Shown one piece after another: positions 45,690 through 59,600 of a stretch of 64,000 bases of DNA; position 1 is the stretch's first letter, and each line of letters opens with the position of its first letter. The stretch spans positions 6,024,118 through 6,088,117 of the forward strand of contig OY848917.1 of the NCBI GenBank assembly GCA_963693285.1, written 5' to 3'. Position numbers and translations under genes: made by a program. Source of the stretch: Xestospongia muta (taxonomy: Eukaryota; Porifera; Demospongiae; Haplosclerida; Petrosiidae). The notes under the pieces are model-generated. The model had not been told where the DNA came from. It made no database searches and saw only the letters and a program-made list of their open reading frames with translations.

Positions 45690-45779
45690 AGCTTATCAGA
45701 TGTTGGATGCACTTTGTCTTTCATTCCAGTAATGGTTGTGCAACCTGAACAATTGCAGTTGGGGTAAAACTCTAAAACT
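45690..45779 (-). pseudogene. Cys-rich exon-like piece, probably of the CXXC gene
   Basis: After a CTAG acceptor the - strand reads VLEFYPNCNCSGCTTITGMK and DKVHPTSDK, then a GTATGC donor. It is open across the whole piece. The CNCSGC cluster could bind zinc. It lies between the MITE and the larger hAT. I do not recognise the family. Confidence 0.45.
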
Positions 45780-45797
45780 CTAGAAATACATAATTAT

Positions 45798-48379
45798 TAG
45801 TGATGGGCGATGTTAAAAATTTTCGGTTGATACAATATTTATGGATATTTATAAAAAAGTGACATCCTCGATATTATTTTTGATATGATATTGGGCCACA
45901 CTTACATTTTTATTATTTTTTTCATAGCAATAGTGATGACTGATGAGGCAAATAATGTTCTGTTCACTAGTTTTTGTTTAAGAAGAGATACGAATCGACG
46001 TTTTTAGGTTTGAGTCTATTGCGTCTTGCAGAGATTACTCTCCAGCTTTACTGAATAGTCTCTCGCGCGGCTGGTACTGATGTGGCCACTGTACAAAGAT
46101 ACTTCCGAACACTGTCAGTGAGTGTTGTGTAGACGTGGGAATTGGCTTTCCATTATTGAATAGGATCAGTGGCTCAAGGTATGACCACAGTCTTTATGAA
46201 GTGCTGCAGTTCTGTATAAGCAGTAGTCCCAGAACTTCTTTGTGAAGTGACACTAGCTACTTGCTAGTCAAAATATTGCCACAATTGTTTTTCACTTACA
46301 TGCTGTTGTGGCGAGCACTGTACTGCTTCATCAGTGGCTCAATTGTTGGTGACTTGTGTTGATGATATGTCTGAAATAATCACCCTCATCACTCTATCTG
46401 CTGCCTCTTTGTCTGCAAAGGGTAGTTTTTAAACCATGGATCTAATAATGTGGCTGGCGCAAGTAGCTTGTTTCCTCTATGTTAAGAAATATTGTTTTCA
46501 TCTCTGCTATCAGATGTAGAGTTATTAATCTTGGTATTGTCTCCTTTTGCACTGACATTAACCCTTGTAAAGAGTTGGAGATAGGTATGACTTTTGATGC
46601 TGATGTGTACTTATCACTTGACATCTCTCTTTTTACTGCCTCAAATGGCTCTAAAATGCCCTCAATCTCTTTGAGTACAGCATTTTTCTCACTTGGGATG
46701 ATTAACTCTTTTTCCCAGAAGGCACAGGGGTGTTTCTAATGGCTTCCTGTTGCTCCAGGTACCTTTCCACCTTGTAGTATGCTGAATTCCAGTGAGTTTC
46801 AACTTGCTGAATTAACTTGTGGTTTGAAATGTTTAGACAATTTGATTAACATGTAAGTTATCTGATGCTTTTGCAAGAAGAAAGAGACAATGTTCTTTAC
46901 TTTTTTAACTAGGTCAGAAACTTCAGGATCACTTTCAATGGAGGCGGAAACTATAAGATTGATGGTATAAGCAAAACAAGCCATCTGATTCCATCTGTTG
47001 AGTTTCACAGCATGTGTTATATGGCTGACACTGTCAGATGTTGCACAGTGCACTTTCTCTGTGATTCCCCAATGGTCTGTTACATCCTTTAGAGCAGTAG
47101 CCAAGTTTTCATATAACAGATTTCAACTCCCAGTCATTGGTAATATAGTGACATGTGATTGTAATGTACCCCTCTGTAGCAAGAGATGTCCATCAGTCAG
47201 TTGTGATCAAACAGAATTTGGCATTCTTTAGCTCCTCTTTCAGTTCATGGTACTTGGACTCATAGAGTTTTGGTAGCTTTACTTGCATAATTGTTTGATG
47301 AGTAGGAGGTATATATTTGGGGTCAATAACTTTTATGAATTCGTTGAAGCCTTTGTCCACAACTATACTAGCTGGTTGTAAGTCCTGCATCAACATATTT
47401 ACTAGTGCTATGTCAGTAGCAGCTTGACGAAGTGAGGTCTCTGAAATTGTAATGGTTACCAATAAGTTGCCATTAAGTAATGACTTAATGAGCTTACTAC
47501 TGTAGCCTTGCATCCTCTCAATGCTAGCCTGCATGGTGAGTTGACCCCCTTTTTGTTTTTTTGCAGCTTCCTCTTGTTCAGCTGCTTGCTGGTCCTGGAT
47601 TTTTTTTGTGTTCACTTGGATAATGTTTCTTCAGATGCTATAAAAGTAATTACAAGTATAAAGAATTGTTTAATATTGATAGTTAACAAGGCCACTTTAC
47701 CATCATCAAGTTAGTAGTATTTTCTGATGTTTGCACTTCTCCTTAAACGTCACAAGCAGCTATTTTTCCTTTTATCTAATTTGTTGAAATATTAGACTCC
47801 TTTTCCTTTTCGCAGGATTACTATAGTGAAGACTCAGTGAAAAAGAGGAAGCTGGAATGATGGCTTCAGCACTCTGGGACTCCACTGAAGTGCTGGTGGT
47901 GGCATGGGTGAAAGATGAGTCACTGAGAGAACTATCTGTAGTACTTATATTACTGGTTGATTGGTCAACAACAGCCTCATATGATGAGGAAGATGCTGAG
48001 TCAGCAGAGAGACACAGACTTCACTCACTTGTACACTCACTGAAAATTCATTTAATTCAAATATTCAAGTAGAAGTATCAACTGTCTGTGGCACAGCTGT
48101 TGCATAATGGATGGTGATTGGTCAATTCAAACAGCTGTGAAGTGTTGCTGTGCAGTGTGTGTATTGTGCAAGCCAGTGCGAATACATGTTGCATGTATGC
48201 ATTATGTATTATTGCATTGATTATATTTAATTAACTGGTGTTTAATCAACTATTATTAATGTTATCTGGGTGTGGTTATCATATCGAATTGCCGTTCTGA
48301 CTACTTCAATATTGATATCATCAATAACCAAAAATATCGCTAAGATATCGTTTGTTTCGATATATCGCCCATCATACTA
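45798..48379 (-). mobile_element. ZBED-type hAT transposon, about 2.6 kb
   Basis: The ends TAGTGATGGGCGAT (left) and ATCGCCCATCATACTA (right) are inverted and share TGATGGGCGAT, a common hAT end. The transposase is on the - strand (see next entry). Subterminal palindromes (GATATATCGAA) follow the right end. Confidence 0.82.
46445..48010 (-). pseudogene. ZBED-like hAT transposase, decayed
   Basis: In - strand order: a Ser/Thr-rich segment near 47990-47830, the frame 47615-47193 with KGFNEFIKVIDPKYIPPTHQ followed by TIMQVKLPKLYESKYHELKE and ELKNAKFCLITTD (the block that leads to the first catalytic Asp), then VTDHWGITEKVHCATSDSVS and THWNSAYYKVERYLEQQEAI (47100-46750). The BED finger is not evident. 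The C-terminal dimerisation part is weak near 46450-46060. Stops break it repeatedly. Confidence 0.8.
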
Positions 48380-48537
48380 TTTCAAATTATACTTTTTGTA
48401 ATTTGAGATGCTTTTGGTCTCTCGTTTCCAGTAATCCTGTGTGGCCTGGGCCTACATGCATATACATGTTAAATAATATTATGAATCTTTAACAAAAATT
48501 TCTGTATGTATATGCATGAAATGAGTAGAAAATTACC

Positions 48538-48755
48538 TTTCATAGAACAGATGCTTTTCTTCTGACAGGATTTCTATATGCAGCATCCAATCGTTTAGGA
48601 CCTCATTTTGTTCCTAATTGTAAAGAACTGTACTTTTCTGTAATTTCATTGGCTCTCTTAATGTGAGACTTTAGCTTGGCCCTTTGAGCTATTGCTATTC
48701 TTACTATGGTGCTTTCTGAAGATGCAATCTGCTGTTTCAGCTCAATTAAAGCCTC
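48538..48755 (-). pseudogene. Coiled-coil exon-like piece, probably 5' part of the CXXC gene
   Basis: The - strand reads EALIELKQQIASSESTIVRI, AIAQRAKLKSHIKRANEITE and KYSSLQLGTK. A stop is followed in the same frame by GPKRLDAAYRNPVRRKASVL and a GTAATTT donor. It is heptad-rich in the first half. Its place just outside the hAT, on the strand of the CXXC exon, suggests the hAT entered an intron. That link is inference. Confidence 0.4.
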
Positions 48756-48759
48756 CTCA

Positions 48760-49759
48760 AGTCAATGATTCAAGTCATGGAGAACATTACCATAACTCTC
48801 CCATTAAAATCTAAATTTGAGCAGCATTTAAGAACAAAGAGACATTGTGAATTTGCTGCCGGCCTTCAGCTTTTATCTTCAGAAGATATGGTGTTTGGTG
48901 ATCAAATTGAGTATCTGGACTGTTCTGTATGTTACAGTAGTTACAATACTAATAACCCTTTTATTACACTATGAAATATTTCGCCTTGTTTTAGGTTGTG
49001 TAGGCATGTTGGACTTAATAATTTTGACACAGATTACACCCCATAGGATGTTACTACTAGTATTGTTAATTAAGTAAGTACCCATTAAGCCTGTTGGAGG
49101 GAGTTGAGTGATTTTGTACAATAAAAATATAATATGTGGTGAGCTCTGAATAAGTAGATTATACTTTATGTTGTATGAATTTGTTAATGAATCAACTGTT
49201 TTTGCATGTAACAGTGTCATTTAACTGACAATAAATATATCGTTCCAAATCTTACCAAATTGGCTCACTGAATGTAACTGATGACAGAATTGTTTTCACT
49301 TTGCCTACATCTAATTATGCCTACTCTCAGAATTCTGAAATTGCTGGATCAAACTTTCAAATCATTTGATCATTCCAATTGACTTCCTTTTTTGAGGATG
49401 GGTTCTTCCTGACCTCTAGTATTAAGCTACAATATAGTGAACTGGGTGGCAGATAGTTCTTGTTGCAATTTTCTTATGAGTTCAAATAGATAAGGATGTA
49501 GTTTACCAACAATCCTGTTCAGATGATAGTGCATCTTTGAAGATGGTTGTTAGTGTGGGATCCAATGGCTTGGTATAAATTCAACTATTGAATTGGAAAT
49601 ATTCCTGCTATCCAGTGTCCTCCATGTAATGAATAAAGTTGTTCATGTGTAGAATGTCTGGTATTTTCCTTTGAGACCCTCCCATGTAGGTCTAACAAAC
49701 TTTGCTGGAACAAAAGGTAGAACTACGAAATTTCAAATAAATTTCTTCACATTTTAATC
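48760..49759. other. No recognised feature
   Basis: A small + strand frame at 48765-48974 (KSKFEQHLRTKRHCEFAAGL) has a lone C-H pair and no clear family. The rest is AT-rich. Confidence 0.45.
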
Positions 49760-49820
49760 TTGGTAAATACCTTTTATATCTAATAAATTAAATTTATTAG
49801 ATATAAAAAGTATTTACCAA
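49760..49820. repeat. 30-bp inverted repeat, one mismatch, 1-nt spacer
   Basis: TTGGTAAATACCTTTTATAT... is followed at once by its reverse complement. It sits at the left edge of the microsatellite-rich region. Confidence 0.92.
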
Positions 49821-49839
49821 TATATATATATATATATAT

Positions 49840-49874
<35 letters not shown>

Positions 49875-49931
49875 TAGATATAGTTTATAGATATAGATAT
49901 CTAGATATAGATATCTATATCTATATATATA

Positions 49932-49986
<55 letters not shown>
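49821..49986. repeat. (TA)n/(GATA)n microsatellite
   Basis: TATATA and TAGATAGATA runs, with ATCTAGATATAGAT palindromes between them. Confidence 0.95.
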
Positions 49987-49987
<1 letters not shown>

Positions 49988-50312
49988 CCGATCACTTCAA
50001 GATAAATCACACCAATATATTTGATAATCCAAAATGGCCTGGATATAAGAAACACAGATTGGCTGTTTCCAAAACTTCGATATATGTGACCAAATTTGCA
50101 TTAACGGACCACTTCTAGCAAAGGTAACAGTGTTAAATGATCTCATAAAACAATTTTGTATACATACAGCTAGTGTATATTTATGCAACTATATATAGTC
50201 ATGGTAACTGTATGTATACAGAAATGATCCTAACCTTTTTTTGACAAACAACTTAAATTAAATGATCAATAATCATTAATTTTAGGATCACAGCGAGATA
50301 TAGCATAACTCC

Positions 50313-50446
50313 TTAATAATATTCATAACCTGCCCCACAAGAGCAGTATATATGGATAATTATATATATATATATAAAACCTTAAAGATTTATATATACA
50401 TATGCATACATACTCCTCTTGCGGGGCATGTTATGAATATTATTAA
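50313..50446. mobile_element. Palindromic 134-bp element with ~36-bp inverted ends
   Basis: TTAATAATATTCATAACCTG and CCCCACAAGAGCAGTATA pair with TACTCCTCTTGCGGGGCATG and TTATGAATATTATTAA with about four mismatches. This is either a fold-back element or a small MITE. The loop is TA-rich. Confidence 0.75.
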
Positions 50447-50507
50447 CGATATTAATAATTATAATATTTAATATTATAATTTATAATTATATATTGATTG
50501 ATCTATA

Positions 50508-50508
50508 A

Positions 50509-50560
<52 letters not shown>

Positions 50561-50620
50561 CGATTGATCGATATATATATATATATATCGATCAATCGAT
50601 ATATATATATACATATATAT

Positions 50621-50660
<40 letters not shown>

Positions 50661-50670
50661 TGATCGATCG

Positions 50671-50751
<81 letters not shown>

Positions 50752-50755
50752 ATAA

Positions 50756-50799
<44 letters not shown>

Positions 50800-50800
50800 G
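50508..50800. repeat. (TA)n with interspersed CGATCGAT palindromes
   Basis: Long TATATA tracts broken by ATCGATCGATTGATCGAT blocks. Spurious Tyr-Ile frames arise on both strands. Confidence 0.95.
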
Positions 50801-51190
50801 ATCGATCTTTTGAAAGTGACATGCTTATTGAGGTGTTGTCTCTTTACAGGAAAACATACAGTTTTATGGATGGTAATTTCAAACTTCCATCATGTTTTCG
50901 TAGGTACAACACGATCAATGTCATGAGCAGGGTTTACTATTCAACTAAACATGATTCTAAACCAAACTTGTATCTTGCTCAAGATGTAACTAATCAGTGT
51001 CGACCAGTCATTGTGAAATACTTTGCATCACACAATTTCACCCATGATGGAAAATTGTATAATCACATTTTAGCCAATGTTAAAAGGCTGAAGTGTCATC
51101 CAAAGACATATGAGGTGGGGGAAACCACTTGAAGTGTGGTATATGGATGACTTTGATTTAGATGGACCAACACAGTCACTTTATACATCT
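50800..51190 (+). pseudogene. Unknown coding remnant with a one-base frame shift
   Basis: Open from within the microsatellite to 51132 with NFKLPSCFRRYNTINVMSRV, KPNLYLAQDVTNQCRPVIVK and LANVKRLKCHPKTYEVGE, then a stop. In the next frame it continues as GKPLEVWYMDDFDLDGPTQS. The shift is within a run of five G (about 51116-51120). I do not know the family. The pattern RPxxVKYF...KxHPxxxxxGKPLEVW recalls accessory domains found beside some invertebrate transposons. Confidence 0.5.
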
Positions 51191-51374
51191 ATGTACCCTC
51201 TGTGCTTCATGTGTATATTTATGTACATCCATTCCTATTTAATTTTTTCAATCATATATTATTAGTATACTTTTGTACACATTTCAAATTCAAAGATTTG
51301 ACCCGAAATTTGATAGATGAAATACTCTATACATTTTTATTCTAAATTTCCTAAAAATTTAAGTGACATGAAAT

Positions 51375-51574
51375 NNNNNNNNNNNNNNNNNNNNNNNNNN
51401 NNNNNNNNNNNNNNNNNNNNNNNNNNNNNNNNNNNNNNNNNNNNNNNNNNNNNNNNNNNNNNNNNNNNNNNNNNNNNNNNNNNNNNNNNNNNNNNNNNNN
51501 NNNNNNNNNNNNNNNNNNNNNNNNNNNNNNNNNNNNNNNNNNNNNNNNNNNNNNNNNNNNNNNNNNNNNNNNNN
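51375..51574. other. Assembly gap, exactly 200 N
   Basis: Run of N with coding-poor sequence left and CGAT/TA microsatellite right. The size is probably nominal. Confidence 0.99.
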
Positions 51575-52030
<456 letters not shown>

Positions 52031-53653
52031 TAATGAGAAGCATCTGTCTAAGTGAGTTACAATAGCAGTTGCATTCATGCTAACCGACACTTAACATTAT
52101 CTGCTTAACCACAACTTGTTGGTTGAAAATTATTTAGTGAATAGCCTAACAAGTAATCAGTATTGAACATATGTAAAGCAATGAATTGCTGTTGCTGTTA
52201 ATATTGACACAAAGTGTGTACTTACTCAACCAATTGAAACAGTTCCCAATGCAACTCACTTTTATTTATATATTTGGCATGTTTGTTGAACATATTTATC
52301 ACATGCATGAGACAGTTGTGCATACATAGTGATAAATGCCAACCTACAAGGTTATTGCAGTTCGTTTTTGGAGAATGTTATGATTTGTTTGAGGAGTGTA
52401 CATTTATATCTCATAAGACTTGGATATAACTTTCATAACTTCATTTTAATTTGTATTATTCTGAGGAAACATATATGTGACTGCTTTCATTCACTGGTGT
52501 GTTTCTTTGGTTTCTTAGTGAGAAACTGTGTTCCAGTGTTGTTTCTATTATTAAAAGGGGCAACATATTCTGACATAGAAACTGTGCTTATGATAGTGTA
52601 TACTTTGCTGCTAGGAAAGCTACAAAATTTGCATATAAAACATACACATACATGTGTACATTTCAATAACATTATAACCAACTGGTTTCAGAAAACTAGA
52701 TTTAGTCATTGAAGGTATCATTTAAAACCCAGGTTATACATAAAAACAAATGCAAACAAGTAAATAATAAAATTCCCAAATTTTGAAATTAAAGAACATA
52801 CAAGTATTAACTAAAGCAGAAATGACAGTATGAGCCCACTACAACATTATATACATGTGGGTAAATTGTGAAGGACAAGGAAATGCAAATCCTTTAATCA
52901 TAAAATGTAAGGATGGTGGTAAAATATCTTGAGGTGGAGTAGGAATGTAACAGCAAAAGGACATTACCATTATACAGGTGTAAAATGTCAACATCACATT
53001 GTAATTTATTTTAGTACACTTAGTTAATTTATTAGATGTTCTGGAATTGGTATAATTCATATATTTAATTGCATTTCAAATAATTATAAATAAAATTATA
53101 CTTAAAGTATAACCAGTATTTTATGATTTCCACTCGAAATGCATTGTAATGTTACCAAAAGTAACAGAAGTCACCACAACTAGATCACAAAAGAATAAAT
53201 CTTAAGTACACAGTAGTCACAGGAAACATCATGTAAGGCATATATAGATTAAACTCAGAGTGGACAATGACAATGAACATCATAAGAAGTAACAAAAATT
53301 TCAAATTTATTTCATTATATGAAAAATTAAAAAGTTTTAGAAAAAATGTAATGTCCATGATGGTGTACATATCGAGGAGGTTATTCAGGTTCTTGCATAA
53401 ACCTTAGGTATCACATACTGAGTTAAACTGGCTGTATAGAATAGTGATATTTTGTACCTTGGGATATGCAAATTCATTTAAAATTACTGAAGACCATCAC
53501 ATGAATGTATTACATAAATATTTTAAAAACAAAACCATATACATTTTTTGCTTTGTAACTTAGACCTTTTCTCATACAAAATTAGTTAATTCACACTAGT
53601 ATTGTCATATGTTAATACTTGCGTATAATGACTAAACTAAAACCACTCAACTT
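52031..53653. other. Intergenic, no feature recognised
   Basis: AT-rich. Contains the 3' flank of the - strand gene that ends at 53654. No coding similarity was noticed. Confidence 0.55.
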
Positions 53654-56600
53654 TTAAAACTTTACAGTTGCTAACAGTGTTTTTAGATTAGAATGACCAC
53701 TCCTTTCCAATCCTAACAAAAGTAACTGCTGAACTATGTCAGATCCTCTAACGTTATCAATAGAGGCAATCGTATCTGTGTGGGTACAATACCATAATGG
53801 ATCTCCAATTGAAAGGTCTAAGTTAACATAAAATGAAAGAATAGCATTTGCCTTCAAAGTTCGTATTTGAAGAACAGCATATGGCTTCATGTCAATGAGT
53901 TTAGAATCATTTTGAGAAATGCAGAGCTGAACACAGAGCACAGTATTAGAACTCATTTTAGTTGGCAAAACTCTCGTAACCATAAGTAACATTTTCTCAC
54001 TTTCCACTTGTTTAGAAAAAGCTTCTACTTGTACAGGTGTCTTATCTACATTATTGAAATGGAGCTCCAAGCAGCGATCACGGCAATGTTTATACAGAAC
54101 ATTGTCCACTATTTTTGTCAGTCCAAGACTGGCGGGTTTCATACAGTTTTGACAATTATCTTTACAGTACCAGCAGCCACTAGTAGAGCACTTGCGGTCA
54201 AAGGCCAGCCATTTCTTGTCAGAACATTCTCTATATAACAGATACATAGTTAGTAAAATAAGAGTAGCTAATTCTAAGAAATTACAAAAAAATCAGTACA
54301 AAGAACATCTTGGAATATGCTTTTTGTTAGTACTAAAAGAAAGTCTACCTCCAATGCTTTGCCTCATAATATACAAAATGTCTAATGTTTTTCATAGACT
54401 TTGGATTGCTCAACAAAACAAATATATTTAACATAACAAACGCAGCAGATACATCATGTCACAGTTACCACTACTTACTGATTAGTTATCACAAACCTGT
54501 TTAATTTGACAAAATGATTCATTGTGGCCAAGTTATAAAATCTCTTTAGACAAGACTCGATGAGCGGCTCTATTTCCTTTACAACACCTTGCACAAAAGC
54601 AGACTTGGAATCTTTCACTGGAAATGGCATGAAGAACCTACTGACACAATAAATGTTTGTGTCACAATTAATTTCTAAGTGAAAACCGTACATGAGATCA
54701 CTAGTTCTCTTCCTTCTTTGACAGACTAATGCATATATGTCATAGCCATCATGCTTAAGACCAGAAACAAGAAATATAGCATTATCTTCACAGGTCTCAT
54801 GGTTGAGAATTACATGTCTTGAAGGGATGACGACATTCTCTGAATCCAGTGTCTTGCTTATTTTGAATTGTCGTGGAAGTAAATTTATAACATTTATAGA
54901 CTCATCAATTAACTCGGTGAACAAAGTTTTTTGAATAGATACCAAGGACGGTGAAAGTGTCTTCGAACTCTTTTCTTCGATTTCCATGTTGTAAGAAGGA
55001 GGTAACTGACTTCCTTTGTGTTTACCTGCTACAGAAACTTTGCCCCAAAAAACCTCTGACAGTCTGGATTGCACTGTTAGAACACAATCTTCCAATACCT
55101 TAGACATGCCAGGCAAAATATCCTGCCATCTCTGTAATTCATCAGGAATGTTAAACACTCCACCTTCAGGAAGTATTTGCATATAGCTTGGTGGAAGATC
55201 TTCCAATTTATCTGCTTTGAACTTCACCAGTATAGTAACTGTTCCAATAATCATGACTAAAAAGTATCCTGAAGTAGAGTATCCTACTTTACCATCACCT
55301 AAACGGTACTTTGAAACTTGTACAATGAAATCACAAGTAAGCAAATCGTTAAGAATCTCTTCTCGGGTCATTTGTGTAGAATGAAAGTTAGAAGGATTCA
55401 TATAAAGGTAAAAATCCCATTTACGTATACATCTTACATGGTCATTTATGTCATGATCATTTTGTATTGGATCCATGGTATTAAGGTAGTCTCGACATGC
55501 CTCAATGAATTCATATATCTCATCTGTGTTGGACAACTTTGAAATATGAGTCAATGAAAGCACTCGAAAAGCAAGTCCTATGCAGAACCTATACAGCATT
55601 TTGTCATAGGTAATGCACAATGACCTTATGCAAGGGTAGACTAAGCGAAAATAATCTTTTATGAACTGCTGCTCACCATTGTTAGATAACTTTTGCTCAC
55701 ACACTCCACAAAGCAACCATTTCACTTCTGTACCTGGAGTACGAACTGTGTGTCTACCAGTAAATGTTGTGACTACTTGTGTTTCTTCAGGAGAAAAATG
55801 AACCTTAGCTATTTCTTTTAGTACTGATTCTGGACATATGTGACTTTTGCGTAATTCTCTCCATTTTAAGCATAGGTAACATCGGTTGCATTCACTTAAG
55901 CCACTTGTTTCTCTTACACAGTCCATAAGAGCCACTTTTAGCATCTCAGACCCTTGATGGTCAATACAACCCCGATCTAGACACAAACCTAAACAATTGA
56001 TTGCTTTCTTTGCCTTTTGATAACATTTCTTCACCATTCCATCTCTTTTTAAATCTGACATTGTGAAATAATCAAGTTCTGAATCAAGTATCCTTTGTTC
56101 TCTTCGATATTGTTGTATCAATGCTTTCCCTAACAACAACTTGTTGTCCATGTCGTTAGGATCACATTGCTCCAGGATGAGAATACACTCGTTGTAACGA
56201 CCAAGTAGTGAACATGCATAGCAATACGAGTATAAAGATACATCTAAAGTAAAAGTAATAAAACATTTGATGAGAAGAGCACTATAGCATTGGTTATGTA
56301 ATGTATAGAGGTTAGCTTATATTAGTAGATTTAATTTTTAAGTTTTGTCTTTTGTTCATTATGAGTTAAATACATTTAATTTAATACGTTGTTAGCCACA
56401 TATGTTTATAAAGCCTTTTACTACACTGGAAAGCTTTCTACTACAACTCAACATAATATACCTTTAGTTAACTACATACCATCTTCAAAGTACTTCCATT
56501 GATACTGCTGGAGAGCATGCTGTGCCAGAATGAAAATAGTAGTACAAGGGCTTTGTTGAAGACATTTTAATACAAGGATAACATCTTGTTTGTAACAAAA

Positions 56601-59600
56601 TATTTTTTCACGAATTATTGTGTTACTCAACAACGATATACAAAGTTCTAATGACATTATCTGAATATTATAGTCATCAGAGCACATCAATGTCTTTAAT
56701 GTATCTATAATTCCAGCATTATAAAAAGCCTGCAGGTTGACTGGAAGTTTAGCAAAATTAATTATGCAAGATAACAGCTCGTTACTGGAATATGTAAGAA
56801 ATCCGATTTCTGACACACCTTTTTCAGATGTGTTAGCAAGTAACGAAAGTAACTTGTCACTCTCATCATCTTTTAATTGGAGATACGGCGACTCATCATT
56901 GTCCATGACTACAGGCAAATGGGATAGTACTGTCTTCAAACAAACACGATGTGCTAAATCTGGTGAATTAATGAGCGGTTGAAGAAACTTAATAGGAGCT
57001 TTATAGCCAATTTTTGGTATTGTGGAGTAAGGACTTGGCACTATGGATTTGAAGAGTAGAGCAAGATGCCCACTTATGAGGTGTTCTGTTACCTGTACAA
57101 TGTTGATAAAGCATATTATCATTTATGCAAGCAATGATTCCAGCGAATGTACATAATTATACTAATTATAAATTAGTAATCCAAACTCAGTAGGCATTCC
57201 TATTGTAAAATGCTTAGTTTAGTTGTGATGCAGCTTATAATTGAAATATGTAATTAAAAGCTTAAATTTATTTGGCATTTGATTTATTAAAAAAATGTAT
57301 GAAGCTGCACTATGTAGAGCCAATAATTGACTCACATAGCTTAAAGTTAAGTCAATAACAGTGAAGCACATTAATTTACTATTACAGTACTACCATTGAA
57401 AGATTACATATAACAGGATTAAGACACAATATCTGTAACTATACAGCTAGCAAAAGATCAATACGATGGACAAAACAATTCACCTTATTAAATTCAGCAT
57501 CCTTTAATTTGTTTATTTGAATTAACAAATGGAGTAAACCTCCCATGTTCGAGAACACTTTACAAAATTGTGTGCTCTCTCCAGCTAAAAGAACAAGAAT
57601 TATTTCAAGGGATAGGGAAATCAGAATATCATAAGGTGGAACCTGGAGCTCTGAGTGATGACAAAAAAGGAGGGAATAATTATTACTCAATCCAATATAT
57701 AGCTGTATTATAATATTTATGTGTATACTGAATGATTATATGGTAATATCTTACTTCCTTTGGCTTGTAGAGTTAACAGTAAGGCTTCAAGTAATATGTC
57801 CTGATTAGCAATGAAGTTAGCAATATCTTTGATTTCCCTGTCCTCGCAAACTTGAATAGTGTTCAATAGCACACTTACAGTTGTCTTAATAACATTTACA
57901 TCACCGACAGAGAGAGAAGCAAATTTTTCATTACAGCTTTGAAAGATCTTGTCAATTGTAGTTAACAAGTCACAAACTACAAAAAAAGTACCATCTAAAT
58001 CATCTGGTAGTGGTGATACAAAAGTAGGCAGGAGATGCTTATGGATATGATCTATGTCAGAATAAGAATAAAGTAACATAGATAAATGTTAGTGTACATA
58101 ATAACTATTTATATGTACATAATGCTTTATTCCACTGGTTAATATGATTACTGTGACAATGAAGCAGGCGTCGCATTTTACAAAATTTGAAGTATATGTA
58201 CTTGGTAAAGGAAATAAAATCAATTCCTGTATGGATATACTTTAGAAGTTAATACACTCATATCCGATAATAGGAAAAACTAATGCTTACTTAGACATAA
58301 TACAATGTCAGTCCATAAAGACACTTAGTGGAAATGATACTTGTGTAATAAGTGATAACAATATGAATAATTACTAGGCTAAATGCATAGTACAATGGGA
58401 CAGTCTGAGTCTTTATGGCTTGCATATTTATTCCCTCTACTACCCTGTAGTACTTCATTGCATACACAATAAATTTGATTAAACCTAAATCTGTAGGTAA
58501 TGCAAATTAAAGTGAATACAGAATTGCCGAAAAGTATTTGTTCTAGGCTTTTGACATTTAAAATAGCATAATTCATAAACTCAATATCAATTATAAGTTG
58601 CTATACCTAATGTGGTCTCTGTAGGACTTGACAACGGCAAGTTATATTCATGTATAAAGTCTACAAGCTCTTCTTCAGTAACTATACTCGACTGCTCATA
58701 AATCTCTCTGTTTTTGATGACATTGAAAACCAACTCCTGAAAAATGTGTAATATATCTGATGTGTTCATGCCATTGTAATGTTGACGAGATGATCCAGCT
58801 GTTTCCAAAATATATTCTGAAAGTACCTCAAAGATATTATCATTAATTGGGACATCCACATCAACTTGACATAAAATGCTTCTTGATATAAACGCCTTTG
58901 AAGCCATTGACAGTATAGACACTAGTTGAATAGGTGAAGATGAAAGGTTGTCTAAAAGATTTACTAAGTTGTCAACATTGGGTAACTCGATATTCTTTGT
59001 TGAGTAAACATAATACCAGAAGAGGGATAGGAAAATTGTTTGAGCTGTACCTTCAACCTGTAAGGAAAATATTAATTATATAAGGCATCAACATATCACT
59101 GGTAATATTTCGGAATGTGTTAATTATGCAGCAAAGGGAGTTGATAGGTCATGTACCAGTAAGATATATGGAAAAAACATTAGCTGTTACATATAATGAG
59201 CCATGAATGGGTCACTCATTTCAATTGATAGGAATAAACAAGGAAAATGCACGTGCTCCAAAACATTTTAAATCATACCAAACTTGTTTATCGTATTAAC
59301 ATGAGTAAACGAGGACATTCAACTTCCTGTTTACCTCAGTAGGCTGAGTAATTGAAATAGGATTAAGTGATTGAAGGGATTCTAAAAAGAAACTGATGGA
59401 CCAGTGATGTAATAAGTACTTCCTCATAGGAGAACCACTCAGTATCCATGACATCTGAAACAGTTGAAGAATCTGAAGAGCTTGTGAGAGATATTCATCA
59501 CAGATCAGACCTAAAGTATGAAAAATGACAAAGTATATGTTAGTGCTACAATGTTGGTTTCAGTTGATAGAAAATGTCACTGGATATAAGAGAGAAGTTC

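Noticed and set aside
55318..55542. + strand open frame opposite exon 7
   Set aside because: Antisense shadow of the well-supported - strand exon.
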